From an uncultured Bacilli bacterium (GTDB taxonomy: Bacteria; Bacillota_I; Bacilli_A; RF39; UBA660): DNA of 42,979 nucleotides. Position 1 is the first letter of the stretch, and the number at the start of each line of letters is the position of its first letter. The stretch covers positions 1 through 42,979 of the forward strand of contig CANRDN010000016.1 in the NCBI GenBank assembly GCA_947629375.1, given 5' to 3'. This document shows, one piece after another, positions 15,524 to 24,202 of the stretch. The position numbers and the translations under genes are program-made. The notes under the pieces are model-generated. The model did no database searches. It saw only the letters and a list, made by a program, of their open reading frames with translations, and was not told where the DNA came from.

Positions 15524-16537
15524 TCAAGAAATAAACATAATTTCATCGCCGGAATTTTCGTACTCCGTACCGGAAATTTCGTAACCCGGAACATTATGCT
15601 GCCTGTTATTATCTCTCGAATCAACAAAAATTTCGTTGATACTCGTATGCGGTTTAACAAATGAAAAGAGCAAAGCCGATTTATCTGTCTTATTTTCGGA
15701 ATTTGCACTGTAAAAAAATCGTGCATACGGTATTCTCTTGCGTACAGAATCCGATACGACTTCTTGAATATCCTCCGATAAATTTATAGCGTGTATATCT
15801 TCAAGAATATCTTTCGGAAGTTTTAGCGTATTATCGCTGTCATCCGTATCGAATCCTTCCGTTTTGGCATTGGTCTCATAAATCTCTTTTATTACAGAAT
15901 CTGCTTCGGAAGGATCGACTGTTATACATTTAACAACATCATCATATGAAAATGATTTCATATAATACTCCTGATTGAGTGCCTGTAATTTAAAAATTGA
16001 CTCACGAGGCGATATATTCTCCGCATTATCAAAATCATCATATTGACGTTCCATACGATTGGCATAACTCTCATAAAGATCATATGCCTTCGATTTACGA
16101 AAATCTACATCAAGTCCGTTAATATCGCACATAGCTTTTTTCTGACTCAAATCTATATATGACTTTAACTGAGAATGAACAGTTTTATCATCACAGCCCT
16201 TAACTGTTAAAAACTTATCGCTGTTTGCATTTATATAATCTGATATGTACGTCTTGTCATCATCGGTCATATTTTCATCAAGAATCAACTGTCGTAAATC
16301 CATTTTATCTGAATTACAGAAAATAGCTTCATCAAGATTTTGGTATATATTCGTAGTGAAATATACTTTATCCCGATCATCACTTACATAAGCGTCCCCC
16401 GACAACCGTATGGCTGAATTTGTTGCCAGTCCGATAATAATTGCACCCACTTTAGGCGGATAACTCCTTTTTGCATCTGAAGAATGACAATCCGGTCTTG
16501 CTTCAGATTTAAAATAACTGACATAATATTTAGACAT
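15524..16537 (-). CDS. Hypothetical protein, 337 aa
   Basis: The product begins MSKYYVSYFKSEARPDCHSS and has an early hydrophobic stretch KVGAIIIGLATNSAIRLSG, then a long soluble Asp/Glu-rich helical body and a beta-rich C-terminus (IPYARFFYSANSENKTDK). There is no clear signal peptide; a YVSYF start with a Gly/Ala/Ile strand looks like a globular fold. No motif recognised. AGAGAGGGGAAAAATAC precedes the ATG, and promoter and terminator frame it as a single-gene unit. Confidence 0.65.
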   Translation of the reverse strand: MSKYYVSYFKSEARPDCHSSDAKRSYPPKVGAIIIGLATNSAIRLSGDAYVSDDRDKVYFTTNIYQNLDEAIFCNSDKMDLRQLILDENMTDDDKTYISDYINANSDKFLTVKGCDDKTVHSQLKSYIDLSQKKAMCDINGLDVDFRKSKAYDLYESYANRMERQYDDFDNAENISPRESIFKLQALNQEYYMKSFSYDDVVKCITVDPSEADSVIKEIYETNAKTEGFDTDDSDNTLKLPKDILEDIHAINLSEDIQEVVSDSVRKRIPYARFFYSANSENKTDKSALLFSFVKPHTSINEIFVDSRDNNRQHNVPGYEISGTEYENSGDEIMFIS

Positions 16538-16584
16538 TGTATTTTTCCCCTCTCTGATTTTTCTGTTGCATAGAAGCTGTAATT

Positions 16585-16614
16585 ATTATAGCACGTATAT
16601 GACAAAGAAAACAA
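16585..16614 (-). promoter_or_regulatory. Promoter of the 337-aa gene
   Basis: Minus strand: TTGTTT, 18-nt spacer, TATAAT, about 45 nt before the ATG. Confidence 0.55.
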
Positions 16615-16663
16615 CAGAATTTATCAAATCTGCAAATTTCGTCATATTATTCAAAAATGAGTA

Positions 16664-16693
16664 TTGACTAAATCATATTATCTATGTTATAAT
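16664..16693 (+). promoter_or_regulatory. Orphan promoter driving a non-coding region
   Basis: TTGACT (16664-16669), 18-nt spacer, TATAAT (16688-16693). No gene follows on this strand; the transcript would run through a hairpin (CACAGATCTCTTCTGTG, about 16722), a miniature IS605-type element and stop at 17112-17139. Confidence 0.6.
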
Positions 16694-16845
16694 TATAGTC
16701 GAGTACAAAAAACTACTCTTTCACAGATCTCTTCTGTGATATACGGAGACTGTTTGAATTACTAACCCCTAAACAAGAACCCACGTACCGATTCAATCAT
16801 TTGATTGCTTTTCTTAATTCCTCCAGTTTTATCAAAAAAAATTAG

Positions 16846-17052
16846 CAGAACACTCCCACCTCTATAATATTTTTTACTGAAACTATTGATTTTGAAAAAA
16901 AGTAATGTTGTGGACTTAACAATCCTATACAGTAGAGGCGAAGTGGATACGCCTGTAAGAATAAGGATTGCCTGAGTAATCAGGTGGAAACTTAAATATC
17001 AAACTTCTTATGAAGCCCCTGCTTCTATAAGCAGCGGGTGGTTCACACAATG
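16846..17052. mobile_element. Miniature IS200/IS605-type element 2, with an omega-RNA-like right end
   Basis: The left end is AACACTCCCACCTCTATAAT, sharing its core with 7250. The right end is GAAGCCCCTGCTT / AAGCAGCGGG then TGGTTCACAC. The length (about 206 bp) and right-end pattern match the element at 5484. No open frame of useful length is inside. Within it AATCCTATAC and GTAAGAATAAGGATT can pair, as in the scaffold of TnpB guide RNAs (inference). A tnpB gene of this type is not in the window. Confidence 0.5.
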
Positions 17053-17111
17053 TTTTTTTCTTCTCTTCAAACAGCCCGTATTTAGTGTCGTTTACGGACA
17101 CACAAAAACTT

Positions 17112-17139
17112 ACCCCCTGTATATTACAGGGGGTTTTTT
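17112..17139. terminator. Bidirectional terminator
   Basis: ACCCCCTGT / ACAGGGGGT with a 5-nt loop, T run on the plus side and A run on the other. It overlaps the end of the CPBP gene. Confidence 0.85.
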
Positions 17140-17909
17140 GTATTTAATAATACGTTTTGGTTATTGACGAAAGTTAATTTGTACAGAATCAATACAACTG
17201 CCACAACTGTTATTAAACACAGCGTTGATATTGCGTCATCGTGGTAAAAATACAGCGACGATGGAGAAAAGACAGATACAAAATTATAATACATATGGCA
17301 AAATATACACATTGATAGCCGTCCGCCCGTAAACTCATAAACCAATACAAGAAATATTCCGAACAATGTTCCGATTATGGAATGTGCCGCTGTCATATGC
17401 GACAAACCAAATACGGCACCTGTTAAAATTACGGAAATACTTACGGGCAATGAATGTTTTGAAAAATTATATATACAAAGCCGATAAATTATTTCTTCCA
17501 TAATCGGTGCAGCTATAATTGAATAAAATACATATGCAAGTACACCGGTCTCATCCATAGCGTTACTGATTGTATCTGACCTTGCGGACATTCCCGTATC
17601 GGATAAATGCGTCGACAGCCATACCGAAAAGGTAAGAGAACAATAAGTAAATATCAATGTGAGAATAAGTATAATGCCGAACATCCTGCCTGTAATACGA
17701 GAATGTCTTACTTTCTTTTTCGGTATCCTGTTGTAAATCGCTATACTCAATATACACATCACGGATCCGGCAAACATCATAGCGTATATCTCAGGCACAC
17801 CGAGAGCATGAAGACCGGCTGACAAAAAACCGTATAATAAAATAAATACAGACGATAACATACCGATACCGATTGTTGTCAAGCCTATTCTTAGAATTTT
17901 TGACATCAT
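17124..17909 (-). CDS. CPBP (Abi/Rce1-like) intramembrane metalloprotease
   Basis: About 261 aa with six to eight hydrophobic helices. The family's catalytic motifs are complete: APIMEEIIYR (EExxxR) in the centre, FGLSHM (FxxxH) about 35 residues on, and FCHMYYN (HxxxN/D) after that. Family members are glutamate intramembrane proteases, some linked to bacteriocin immunity or prenyl-type processing; the substrate is unknown. A GTG-ATG-ATG-ATG run makes the start ambiguous; GAGAGG sits 6-9 nt before the second and third ATG. The start overlaps the stop of the recJ-like gene, so translation is probably coupled. Confidence 0.85.
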   Translation of the reverse strand: MMSKILRIGLTTIGIGMLSSVFILLYGFLSAGLHALGVPEIYAMMFAGSVMCILSIAIYNRIPKKKVRHSRITGRMFGIILILTLIFTYCSLTFSVWLSTHLSDTGMSARSDTISNAMDETGVLAYVFYSIIAAPIMEEIIYRLCIYNFSKHSLPVSISVILTGAVFGLSHMTAAHSIIGTLFGIFLVLVYEFTGGRLSMCIFCHMYYNFVSVFSPSSLYFYHDDAISTLCLITVVAVVLILYKLTFVNNQNVLLNTKNPL

Positions 17910-17911
17910 CA

Positions 17912-19636
17912 TCACCTCTCGACAAGCACACCGTCAAAAATTATAGACGTAACGCCCTTAAACTCGCTATATCGGAGATCGCCTATAATTTCATGTGTAT
18001 AAGACAAATCCTTTTGTTTAATCAAATGCCCTTGATTCCAACAAACTATGTCGAAACCGTGAGATAAATGAATTTTTAAATGTTCGTGTGCTCGTCCCAT
18101 CGTTTCCCATCCTGAATCCTTTCCGTCCGGAATAACGACATCATCGTTATTGAATACAAGTTTACCGACCGGTTTACTGAATCCTCTTCCAAAAGGTCTA
18201 TATGCGTTTATCTCGGTAAGATATTCCGAAAATACGGCTATATCTATACCTACATCACCTGTCCAATCCGGAGAAATTACAAAATCAAAAAACGGTTCTC
18301 TGTCAGATTGCAATTCGGGAATTGCACGCACATCTTCGACTAAGAAATTATAAAAATCTTCAACGTTATCTCGATCTTTAAATCGACAGCCGAAAGCTCC
18401 CTCATGACCTTCGATTATTGCTTTATGCCCTGCCCGTGTGATGCAGGGATACCATGCGGGAGAACGTCCGCTTCCCGTATATTCATAATCTCCGCAAACA
18501 GAATTGGTTGTGATAACAAATGCGGGCTGACCTGTTTTTTCCATAATTTTTTGTGCAAGAAGTCCCAGAATACCCGGTATTGCATCGGAAAAATAAATAT
18601 ACGGAGCATAGGGCTGATCTGACTCCAGCATATTATGAAACGCAACAGCAACCGCTGTTTTACGCTCATTATTCAGAGTGTAAATATAATTAATATTATC
18701 TTCCAAATTTGAAAGACTGCGTGCAAAAAATATTCCGAATACCTTACACATATCACCGTCTAATCTTTTTGCCGAATTAATTGCCGGCGAAAGATAAAAT
18801 GCAAAAAAATCTTCGTTAATATCATCAGAGCTGTGTAACACACCTATTTTTGCATAAAAACAGAGAATACTGTAAAGTCCCCAAAACGCTTGTACATACG
18901 GACTGCGTCCCCTAATTCGCTTCACGATTAAAGAAGAACCGTCACCGTATATATATTTGCATATATTTATAGCATCTCTCACTATCTGTCTGTTTTCATA
19001 GAGCAGGGGCATAGTGTCGGAAACAGTTCCGATACCTGCAAATACCCTCAGCAGTTTTATCTGTTCTACTTCAAAATTGCTGTCATAAAGTTCGGCATAC
19101 CTCAAAAGAACCTGATACGCTACAAACGAACCGCAGATATACGGATGCTCATACGTTTCATCAACACGCATAGGATCTACGATAACATCGGCATTATGAA
19201 CCGTCTTTTGTTTATGATGATCGGTAACAAAAATCTTTATTCCCGCCTGTTTACAATAATCGACCGCATCACCGCCTGTAATTCCCGTATCGCAAGTAAT
19301 AATTGCATATGTATCGGGATAACAGTTAAGCAATTCTTTAACAGTATAAGACGAAATTCCGTAGCCGTCTCTCGGTTTCGGTATATAAAGATTTACATTA
19401 AATCCGAGTTCGGCAAGACCGGCATAAAGACAAGCTCCCGAAGATACACCATCAGTATCAAAATCGGGATATATCGTTATGCTGTGTCCGGAATCATGTA
19501 TCTCTTTTAACTCTGATGCTAACACATCGACATCTTTCAACTGACTGTGTTCGGGATTATTAATGCTCGAAAGATATTCTTCCGTATAGTCTCTATTTTC
19601 AAATATCTTTTTAATAATAACATTTTGATTTGCCAA
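17912..19636 (-). CDS. recJ: RecJ-like single-strand DNA exonuclease (DHH/DHHA1)
   Basis: A predicted 574-aa protein. The DHH-domain metal motifs are intact: motif I YPDFDTDG (Asp58, 60, 62), motif II ITCDTGI (Asp116), motif III VTDHH (139-141) and motif IV GIGTVSD. A SPAINSAKR stretch corresponds to the RecJ 'PxxNAxGR' segment, and GSGRSP...GHEGAFG marks the DHHA1 domain near residues 385-415. RecJ digests single strands 5' to 3' in repair and recombination; a plasmid or phage copy would serve replication-fork processing here. It starts at TTG 19636 with GAAAGGA upstream; no ATG is available nearby in frame. Confidence 0.88.
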   Translation of the reverse strand: MANQNVIIKKIFENRDYTEEYLSSINNPEHSQLKDVDVLASELKEIHDSGHSITIYPDFDTDGVSSGACLYAGLAELGFNVNLYIPKPRDGYGISSYTVKELLNCYPDTYAIITCDTGITGGDAVDYCKQAGIKIFVTDHHKQKTVHNADVIVDPMRVDETYEHPYICGSFVAYQVLLRYAELYDSNFEVEQIKLLRVFAGIGTVSDTMPLLYENRQIVRDAINICKYIYGDGSSLIVKRIRGRSPYVQAFWGLYSILCFYAKIGVLHSSDDINEDFFAFYLSPAINSAKRLDGDMCKVFGIFFARSLSNLEDNINYIYTLNNERKTAVAVAFHNMLESDQPYAPYIYFSDAIPGILGLLAQKIMEKTGQPAFVITTNSVCGDYEYTGSGRSPAWYPCITRAGHKAIIEGHEGAFGCRFKDRDNVEDFYNFLVEDVRAIPELQSDREPFFDFVISPDWTGDVGIDIAVFSEYLTEINAYRPFGRGFSKPVGKLVFNNDDVVIPDGKDSGWETMGRAHEHLKIHLSHGFDIVCWNQGHLIKQKDLSYTHEIIGDLRYSEFKGVTSIIFDGVLVER

Positions 19637-19689
19637 AAATAAATCATCCTTTCATTATGTTTTCAAAAACATAATATTGTTTCGATTAT

Positions 19690-19718
19690 ATTATAACACA
19701 TTTGGTTATCAAAATCAA
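19690..19718 (-). promoter_or_regulatory. Promoter of the recJ-like/CPBP operon
   Basis: Minus strand: TTGATT, 17-nt spacer, TATAAT, about 55 nt before the TTG start. Confidence 0.65.
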
Positions 19719-19783
19719 TTCATTTATCAACAAAAATTAAAAAAATTATATACAGCCTTGTAACAAAAGTTAATCATAGAAAA

Positions 19784-19812
19784 AAGATACCCGTCATTCG
19801 ACGGGTATCTTT
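19784..19812 (+). terminator. Hairpin, terminator-like, before the small membrane gene
   Basis: GATACCCGTC / GACGGGTATC with loop ATTC then TTTAC. Only three T follow, so it may instead be a leader structure; it lies about 25 nt before the ribosome binding site. Confidence 0.45.
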
Positions 19813-19848
19813 ACGTCTTGTGAAAAATAAGAAAGGAGATAATTAATC

Positions 19849-20043
19849 ATGGAAATCATCGTTCTTGTAATTATCATATATCTCATCGTATCAATTAAAC
19901 GAAGCCACGATGAGAAAGTAAAAAGAATGGTAAACTCTGTTCCCGGCAAAATCCCCTATCACATGTACCGGACTAAACGAGGACAGCGAATATACAGACG
20001 AGATACAATCCGGCAGTATAAAGAAAATCTACGCAGGAAATAA
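19849..20043 (+). CDS. Small single-pass membrane protein
   Basis: A 64-aa product: MEIIVLVIIIYLIVSI forms one membrane helix at the N-terminus, followed by a strongly basic cytoplasmic tail (KRSHDEKVKRMV, then RTKRGQRIYRRDTIRQYK). AAAGGAG is 12 nt upstream. It lies directly before the iteron field, so it is a candidate membrane tether or DNA-binding partner of the origin (inference from position and charge only). Confidence 0.6.
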   Translation: MEIIVLVIIIYLIVSIKRSHDEKVKRMVNSVPGKIPYHMYRTKRGQRIYRRDTIRQYKENLRRK

Positions 20044-20054
20044 CTCATGACCAA

Positions 20055-20803
20055 TGTAACGAATTTGAAAAAAATCTAACGCCTCAAAAAAGGATGTAAC
20101 GAATTTGATTTTGAACTCGTTACGCAGAAAATCCAGCTGCAAAGCCATTTTTCGGCAAATGTAACGAATGTAACGGATTTTTTTCAAACCTATATATATA
20201 CACATGTATGTGCGTAATGTGTATATTATAAAAAATATAAAAATAATTACTGTATAATTACGTATATATTTTTAAATGTGTATATATATTACTATAATTT
20301 ATCCCTATATAAGTATTAAAAATTTTCGTTACATTCGTTACAAATGTTCCCTAATGCCGATCGTATCTATATTTTTTATGTAACGAAAATTTTTTGAGTG
20401 CGTTAAACTCGTTACACATTTTTCTAAAATTCGCAATATTACTATGTTTTTTTGTAACGGATTTTTTTAAAATTCGTTACATTTTTCTCTTTTTATTCCT
20501 TAGAAGAATCAAAATCACATGAAATTAATAATAATTATTAATTTCATGTGAATGCGAAATGTGACTAAAAACCGAAATGGGACTTTTTTAAGCAACTTAG
20601 AGGTCAAAATAAGTACCCGAAGTGGGCGATTTTCGTGTCACAAATCACGTTTTACAAATATAGCCCGCAAAAGGGCTATATTTTTCAGTTTATGCATGAT
20701 CACGATAAGGCTCAACTCAATTCGACGCAAACTGTGCAGATTATACAAATACTGCTAATATTCAAAAAATACCGTGTAACGGATTTTAAAAAAATTCGTT
20801 ACA
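20055..20803. repeat. Iteron field: about 13 TGTAACG(A/G)ATTT repeats in both orientations (origin candidate)
   Basis: Copies of TGTAACGAATTTG or TGTAACGGATTT lie at 20055, 20095, 20160, 20169, 20379 (TGTAACGAAAATTT), 20452 and 20774. Inverted copies (AAATTCGTTACA or ACTCGTTAC) lie near 20115, 20333, 20342, 20406, 20469 and 20791. Several form head-to-head pairs. The interval 20185-20330 is extremely AT-rich, as expected for an unwinding region. No gene lies in 20044-21044. The field directly precedes the D5 helicase gene, the usual place of a plasmid or phage origin. Confidence 0.75.
20515..20551. repeat. Perfect 37-bp palindrome
   Basis: An 18-bp arm (TCACATGAAATTAATAAT) and its exact complement around one central base. 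A 16-nt half-site of the right arm (TAATTATTAATTTCAT) recurs at 40593-40608 at the start of another gene. Confidence 0.8.
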
Positions 20804-20924
20804 TCTAAAATTTGATAAAAGTCGTCGTATTTCACCATGATAAAAACAGAGTTCTTTCGTCTTGCAACACCATTTTTATCTCAAAAATTAAAAATTCGCC
20901 CTTTTTTCGCCCCATCATTCGTCG

Positions 20925-20954
20925 TTGACATATATATAATATATGTACTATAAT
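20925..20954 (+). promoter_or_regulatory. Promoter of the replication operon
   Basis: TTGACA (20925-20930), 18-nt spacer, TATAAT (20949-20954), about 90 nt before the D5 helicase start. The leader contains a second possible short frame but no good gene. Confidence 0.8.
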
Positions 20955-21044
20955 ATATTTGGGCGTATCATACCGCAAGCATTGATAATCAATGGACGGA
21001 GGTGAAAAATAAATATCGGACTGTAAAAAATAAAAGAAAGAGAG

Positions 21045-22691
21045 GTGTCAATTAAACTTATGGGTAGGACTAAAAATCAAATTCTTGATGAAGTCACAAA
21101 TACCTACATAAATCAATTAACGCCGGGTAAAACCCCTGAAAATATCAGTATAGAATTGGAGAATTTAATCGAATCTGAATTATCGCTTGAAAATCAGCTT
21201 CGCCCGAAACGCAGCCTGTTCCGAATACCTGACTGTTTATCATTTGACCAGATTGCACAGCTTATGGCAAAATTATATCCCATTGCCCGTATTGCCTGTG
21301 CGGGTACAAATGCTGATCCGGCATATGACTTATTAGCATTATATGTTCCCGATGAAGGTACTTATACCACTGATGAAGATGAACTGTACAAAATAGCAAT
21401 CCGCTTTAACAGACGTTTATCATCAAATGAATTCAGCGAGATTTTGAGACGTCTGCGTATTCTGACGCCGAGAAAACTTCGATGTCAAGATAGAGACCTC
21501 ATTGCCGTCAATAACGGCATATTTCATTATGACACGAAAACACTCGAACCGTTTTCTCCCGATTATGTATTTATGACAAAATGCCATGTAAATTATAATC
21601 CGTCGGCTCAGAATATTACAATTCATAATGATGACGATAATACCGATTGGGATGTAGAGTCATGGATGTCGGAACTGTCTGACGACTCCGAAATTGTTGA
21701 ACTGTTATGGCAGATTTTATCTGCTATAATAAGACCGCATGTTCGCTGGAATAAGTCAGCTTGGTTATATTCCGAAACCGGTAATAACGGTAAGGGAACA
21801 CTTTGCGAACTTATGCGTTCTTTATGCGGTGATACAGCATACGCTGTCATCCCTATTGATGATTTCGGCAAAGACTTTGCACTTGAGCCATTAACACGGG
21901 CAACGGCTATTATCGTTGATGAAAACAACGTAGGTACGTTTATAGACAAAGCGGCTAATATTAAAGCGGTAATAACTAATGACGTCATTTCTATTAACAG
22001 AAAATTCAAAACGCCTATTAGTTATCAGTTTTACGGTTTTATGGTGCAATGCCTTAACGAATTTCCGAGAATAAGAGATAAATCGGATTCTTTCTACCGA
22101 AGACAATTATTCATACCGTTTGATAAGTGTTTTACGGGAATCGAAAGAAAGTATATCAAAGAAGATTATCTGCATCGAACAGAGGTATTGGAATACGTTT
22201 TATACAAAGTTCTTAACACGAACTTTTATAAACTGTCCGAACCGCAGTCTTGCCGCAACATTCTCGCTGAATATAAAGAGTTCAACGATCCTGTGCGTCA
22301 GTTTTTTGCTGAATTCGAAAACATATTTGTATGGGATTTACTCCCATTTCCATTCCTATATGACCTGTATAAAGCATGGTTTCGCAAAAATTCGCCTAAC
22401 GGTTCTATACAGGGTAAAAACAAATTCATATCTGAATTGATTAATGTAATCAAGAATAATCCCACATGGTATTGCGGTGATAAAACAAAAACTATCAGAT
22501 CATCTGGAAAAATGAACGCTCCCGAACCGTTAATTGTTAAATATGATTTACAGGACTGGATGAACCCGAACTATACCGGCGGCGATATAAACCGTATATG
22601 TATACCGGCTCTTGCATCCGCTTACAGAGGTCTCTTGCGTACAAATTCTTCAGTAACATCTGATACAGAAATCGAGGTGACAAATAATTGA
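21045..22691 (+). CDS. D5/P4-family replicative helicase (SF3-type)
   Basis: A predicted 548-aa protein. Residues about 150-215 match the D5_N region (RDLIAVNNGIFHYDTKTLEP, then ILSAIIRPH). An SF3 ATPase follows: Walker A GNNGKGT near 245, Walker B TAIIVDENN near 287, and the QCLNEFPRIRDKSDSFYRR sensor segment near 335-350, as in P4 alpha and phage D5-like helicases. The N-terminal 110 residues are too short for a full archaeo-eukaryotic primase, so priming must come from elsewhere or from a reduced domain. It probably unwinds DNA at the adjacent iteron origin. Start: GTG 21045; ATG 21060 in frame is an alternative. Confidence 0.88.
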   Translation: MSIKLMGRTKNQILDEVTNTYINQLTPGKTPENISIELENLIESELSLENQLRPKRSLFRIPDCLSFDQIAQLMAKLYPIARIACAGTNADPAYDLLALYVPDEGTYTTDEDELYKIAIRFNRRLSSNEFSEILRRLRILTPRKLRCQDRDLIAVNNGIFHYDTKTLEPFSPDYVFMTKCHVNYNPSAQNITIHNDDDNTDWDVESWMSELSDDSEIVELLWQILSAIIRPHVRWNKSAWLYSETGNNGKGTLCELMRSLCGDTAYAVIPIDDFGKDFALEPLTRATAIIVDENNVGTFIDKAANIKAVITNDVISINRKFKTPISYQFYGFMVQCLNEFPRIRDKSDSFYRRQLFIPFDKCFTGIERKYIKEDYLHRTEVLEYVLYKVLNTNFYKLSEPQSCRNILAEYKEFNDPVRQFFAEFENIFVWDLLPFPFLYDLYKAWFRKNSPNGSIQGKNKFISELINVIKNNPTWYCGDKTKTIRSSGKMNAPEPLIVKYDLQDWMNPNYTGGDINRICIPALASAYRGLLRTNSSVTSDTEIEVTNN

Positions 22692-23161
22692 AAATACTAA
22701 TTGACGGCGACGCCTGTCCTGTGATACACATAACTGAAACTATTGCCGCAAAATATGACATTGAGTGTCATATATATTGCGATAATACTCGTCATATTGT
22801 ATCCGATTACTCGTCTTTGCACATTCTGGATAAAGGCTGCGATAATGCTGATTTTGCACTGTTAAATGCCTGCTGCAAAGGAGACATTGTGATTACGAGT
22901 GATTCCGGTCTCGCTGCCATCGCTATTGCCAAAAAGTGTCGTGTTCTGAACCCCAAAGGATTCGCATATACTCAGCGAAACATAATGTCATTTTTAACAC
23001 GACGCTTCTTACGGACAGATGCGAAAAAAAGAACAAGAGGTCGAAACCAGTTACACGGTTTTTATTCAACGTGTAATGCCTCTGTAAAAATTACGGATTA
23101 TAATGTTCTGTTAATCCGCAATATACAAAGTTCTATAAAACAACAAAAAAGGGGTAACTAA
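22688..23161 (+). CDS. YaiI/YqxD family (DUF188) protein
   Basis: A predicted 157-aa protein. The DGDACPV motif at the start, DNADFALLNACCKGDIVITSD in the middle and a basic LTRRFLRTDAKKRTRGRN stretch are hallmarks of the YaiI/YqxD (DUF188) family, a PIN-like fold without proven function. Asp residues of DGD and ITSD could bind metal. The TTG start overlaps the helicase stop (TTGA) with GAGGTGA upstream, so it is translationally coupled to the helicase; a nuclease role in replication is inferred from this. Confidence 0.85.
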   Translation: MKILIDGDACPVIHITETIAAKYDIECHIYCDNTRHIVSDYSSLHILDKGCDNADFALLNACCKGDIVITSDSGLAAIAIAKKCRVLNPKGFAYTQRNIMSFLTRRFLRTDAKKRTRGRNQLHGFYSTCNASVKITDYNVLLIRNIQSSIKQQKRGN

Positions 23162-23189
23162 TCTGTTACGATAAACTTACAAAAATGTA

Positions 23190-23670
23190 CAAAAATTTGC
23201 AAGTTTATTAAAGTTGTCTAAGACAGATGCCCTGCGTATTCCGTAAGGAGTGCGTACCAAGCAGGTTAAATGCAGGTAATAGGTAAAGCCCAGCACCAAA
23301 ACGGAGAGGGAAACCTCAAACGGCAAAGGTACGAAAGTAGAAAAGACGCTGGGATGGCATATGCTGAAATAAAAGCATTATGATAGACAATAATGTGCTA
23401 AGTGCTGATACAATCCTTGTTCATGCAGATAACCCCTAAGTCGAAAGATATGGGGAGAATTTCAACGACTACCCTCTGGCGGAGGGGGACATTAGTCCTT
23501 AATGTAAAACCGTAAGCTAATGACGGAAGAAAAATCCTGCGACCTTTGGTAACAAAGGTATGTCAAATAGTCTGCACACGCCCGTAATTGGGGTGCAAAC
23601 CTATTGTGAAGTAGGTTTGAGGGGTAAGTTGCGATTACCCTGAAACAAAGATAGAAGTTACAAAATTTCC
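23190..23670 (+). ncRNA. Group I intron ribozyme portion
   Basis: The catalytic core pairing P7 is seen as GACTA (23467-23471, in TTCAACGACTA) with TAGTC (23493-23497), enclosing a P8-like hairpin CCCTC/GGAGGG. Upstream lie a P4-P6-like GGAGAGGGAAACCTC hairpin (about 23300) and GATACAATCC, resembling the Q element. Downstream are several P9-type hairpins up to about 23640. A candidate P1 pairs ATAAACTT (23170) with AAGTTTAT (about 23202). The 3' splice site should lie at the far end of the element, near 25440-25480. Confidence 0.75.
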
Positions 23671-23726
23671 ATAAAATTAAATATAAAATTTGTGTTATTT
23701 ATCAAATAGTTTTTCTGTTTTCAGTA

Positions 23727-23755
23727 TTGATTTTTGTCGAAATTTGTATTATAAT
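23727..23755 (+). promoter_or_regulatory. Internal promoter of the IStron HTH/tnpB genes
   Basis: TTGATT (23727-23732), 17-nt spacer, TATAAT (23750-23755), about 30 nt before the HTH start. Confidence 0.7.
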
Positions 23756-23770
23756 TGTAGTATAATACAA
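23744..23770. promoter_or_regulatory. Operator over the IStron promoter
   Basis: Perfect inverted repeat TTGTATTATA / TATAATACAA with a 7-nt spacer. It covers the -10 box and the likely start point, the expected place for autorepression by the HTH protein encoded next. Confidence 0.65.
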
Positions 23771-23784
23771 AGGGAGGCGAAAAT

Positions 23785-24009
23785 ATGAGAAGACCTACAA
23801 AATTAAGCTACTTACGAAAGTATAAGAACTGCTTAACAGTTGCTCAACTTGCAGAAAAAGCCGGTGTCAATATATACACACTTACAAATATTGACTACGG
23901 TCGTACAGACATTAACAAGGTTAGCGTCCGTACAGTAAAGCGAATAGCTGACGCACTTGGTTGTTCTATCGAAGACATTTTGGAAGATGAAATAAACGAA
24001 GCTAATTAG
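23785..24009 (+). CDS. Cro/CI (Xre)-family HTH regulator inside the IStron
   Basis: A 74-aa product. The helix-turn-helix is clear: LTVAQLAEKAGVNIYTLTNI (turn at AGVN), followed by VSVRTVKRIADALGCSIEDI, the usual Xre helix 4-5 pattern. The protein consists of little more than this DNA-binding domain. AAAGGGAGG lies 8 nt before the ATG, the best ribosome binding site in the element. It probably represses its own promoter through the palindrome at 23744 and thereby controls tnpB (inference). I know of no HTH gene as a standard IStron component; a cargo or captured gene is the alternative. Confidence 0.8.
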   Translation: MRRPTKLSYLRKYKNCLTVAQLAEKAGVNIYTLTNIDYGRTDINKVSVRTVKRIADALGCSIEDILEDEINEAN

Positions 24010-24202
24010 AGGGGTAATACAGAGGATAGAGATGTAAACGCATCTTATAACCTAAGAGATTATGCATTAGCACTTTAACAACTTTAGTACCTGTCCGCTA
24101 CGGGGAATTTAAGCCTTATCTAAAATAATCAGAGTACCATTAGAGGGAAATGAAATATTATGAAAGGAAGACAAATTTTACAGATTTGTTTTAGCGGTAA
24201 CA
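24010..24202 (+). other. Spacer between HTH and tnpB with a small hairpin and a short frame
   Basis: Holds GTACCTGTCCGCTACGGGGA-type sequence and an ACAAAT/ATTTGT hairpin (about 24171-24189) after AAAGGAAG. A 27-codon frame starts at ATG 24160 and ends past the tnpB start in another frame. tnpB has no good ribosome binding site of its own, so its translation may depend on this short frame or be kept low. Confidence 0.35.

Noticed and set aside
15470-19640. Phage structural module
   Set aside because: None of the encoded products resembles capsid, portal, tail or terminase proteins; the region holds an unknown protein, a protease and a nuclease.
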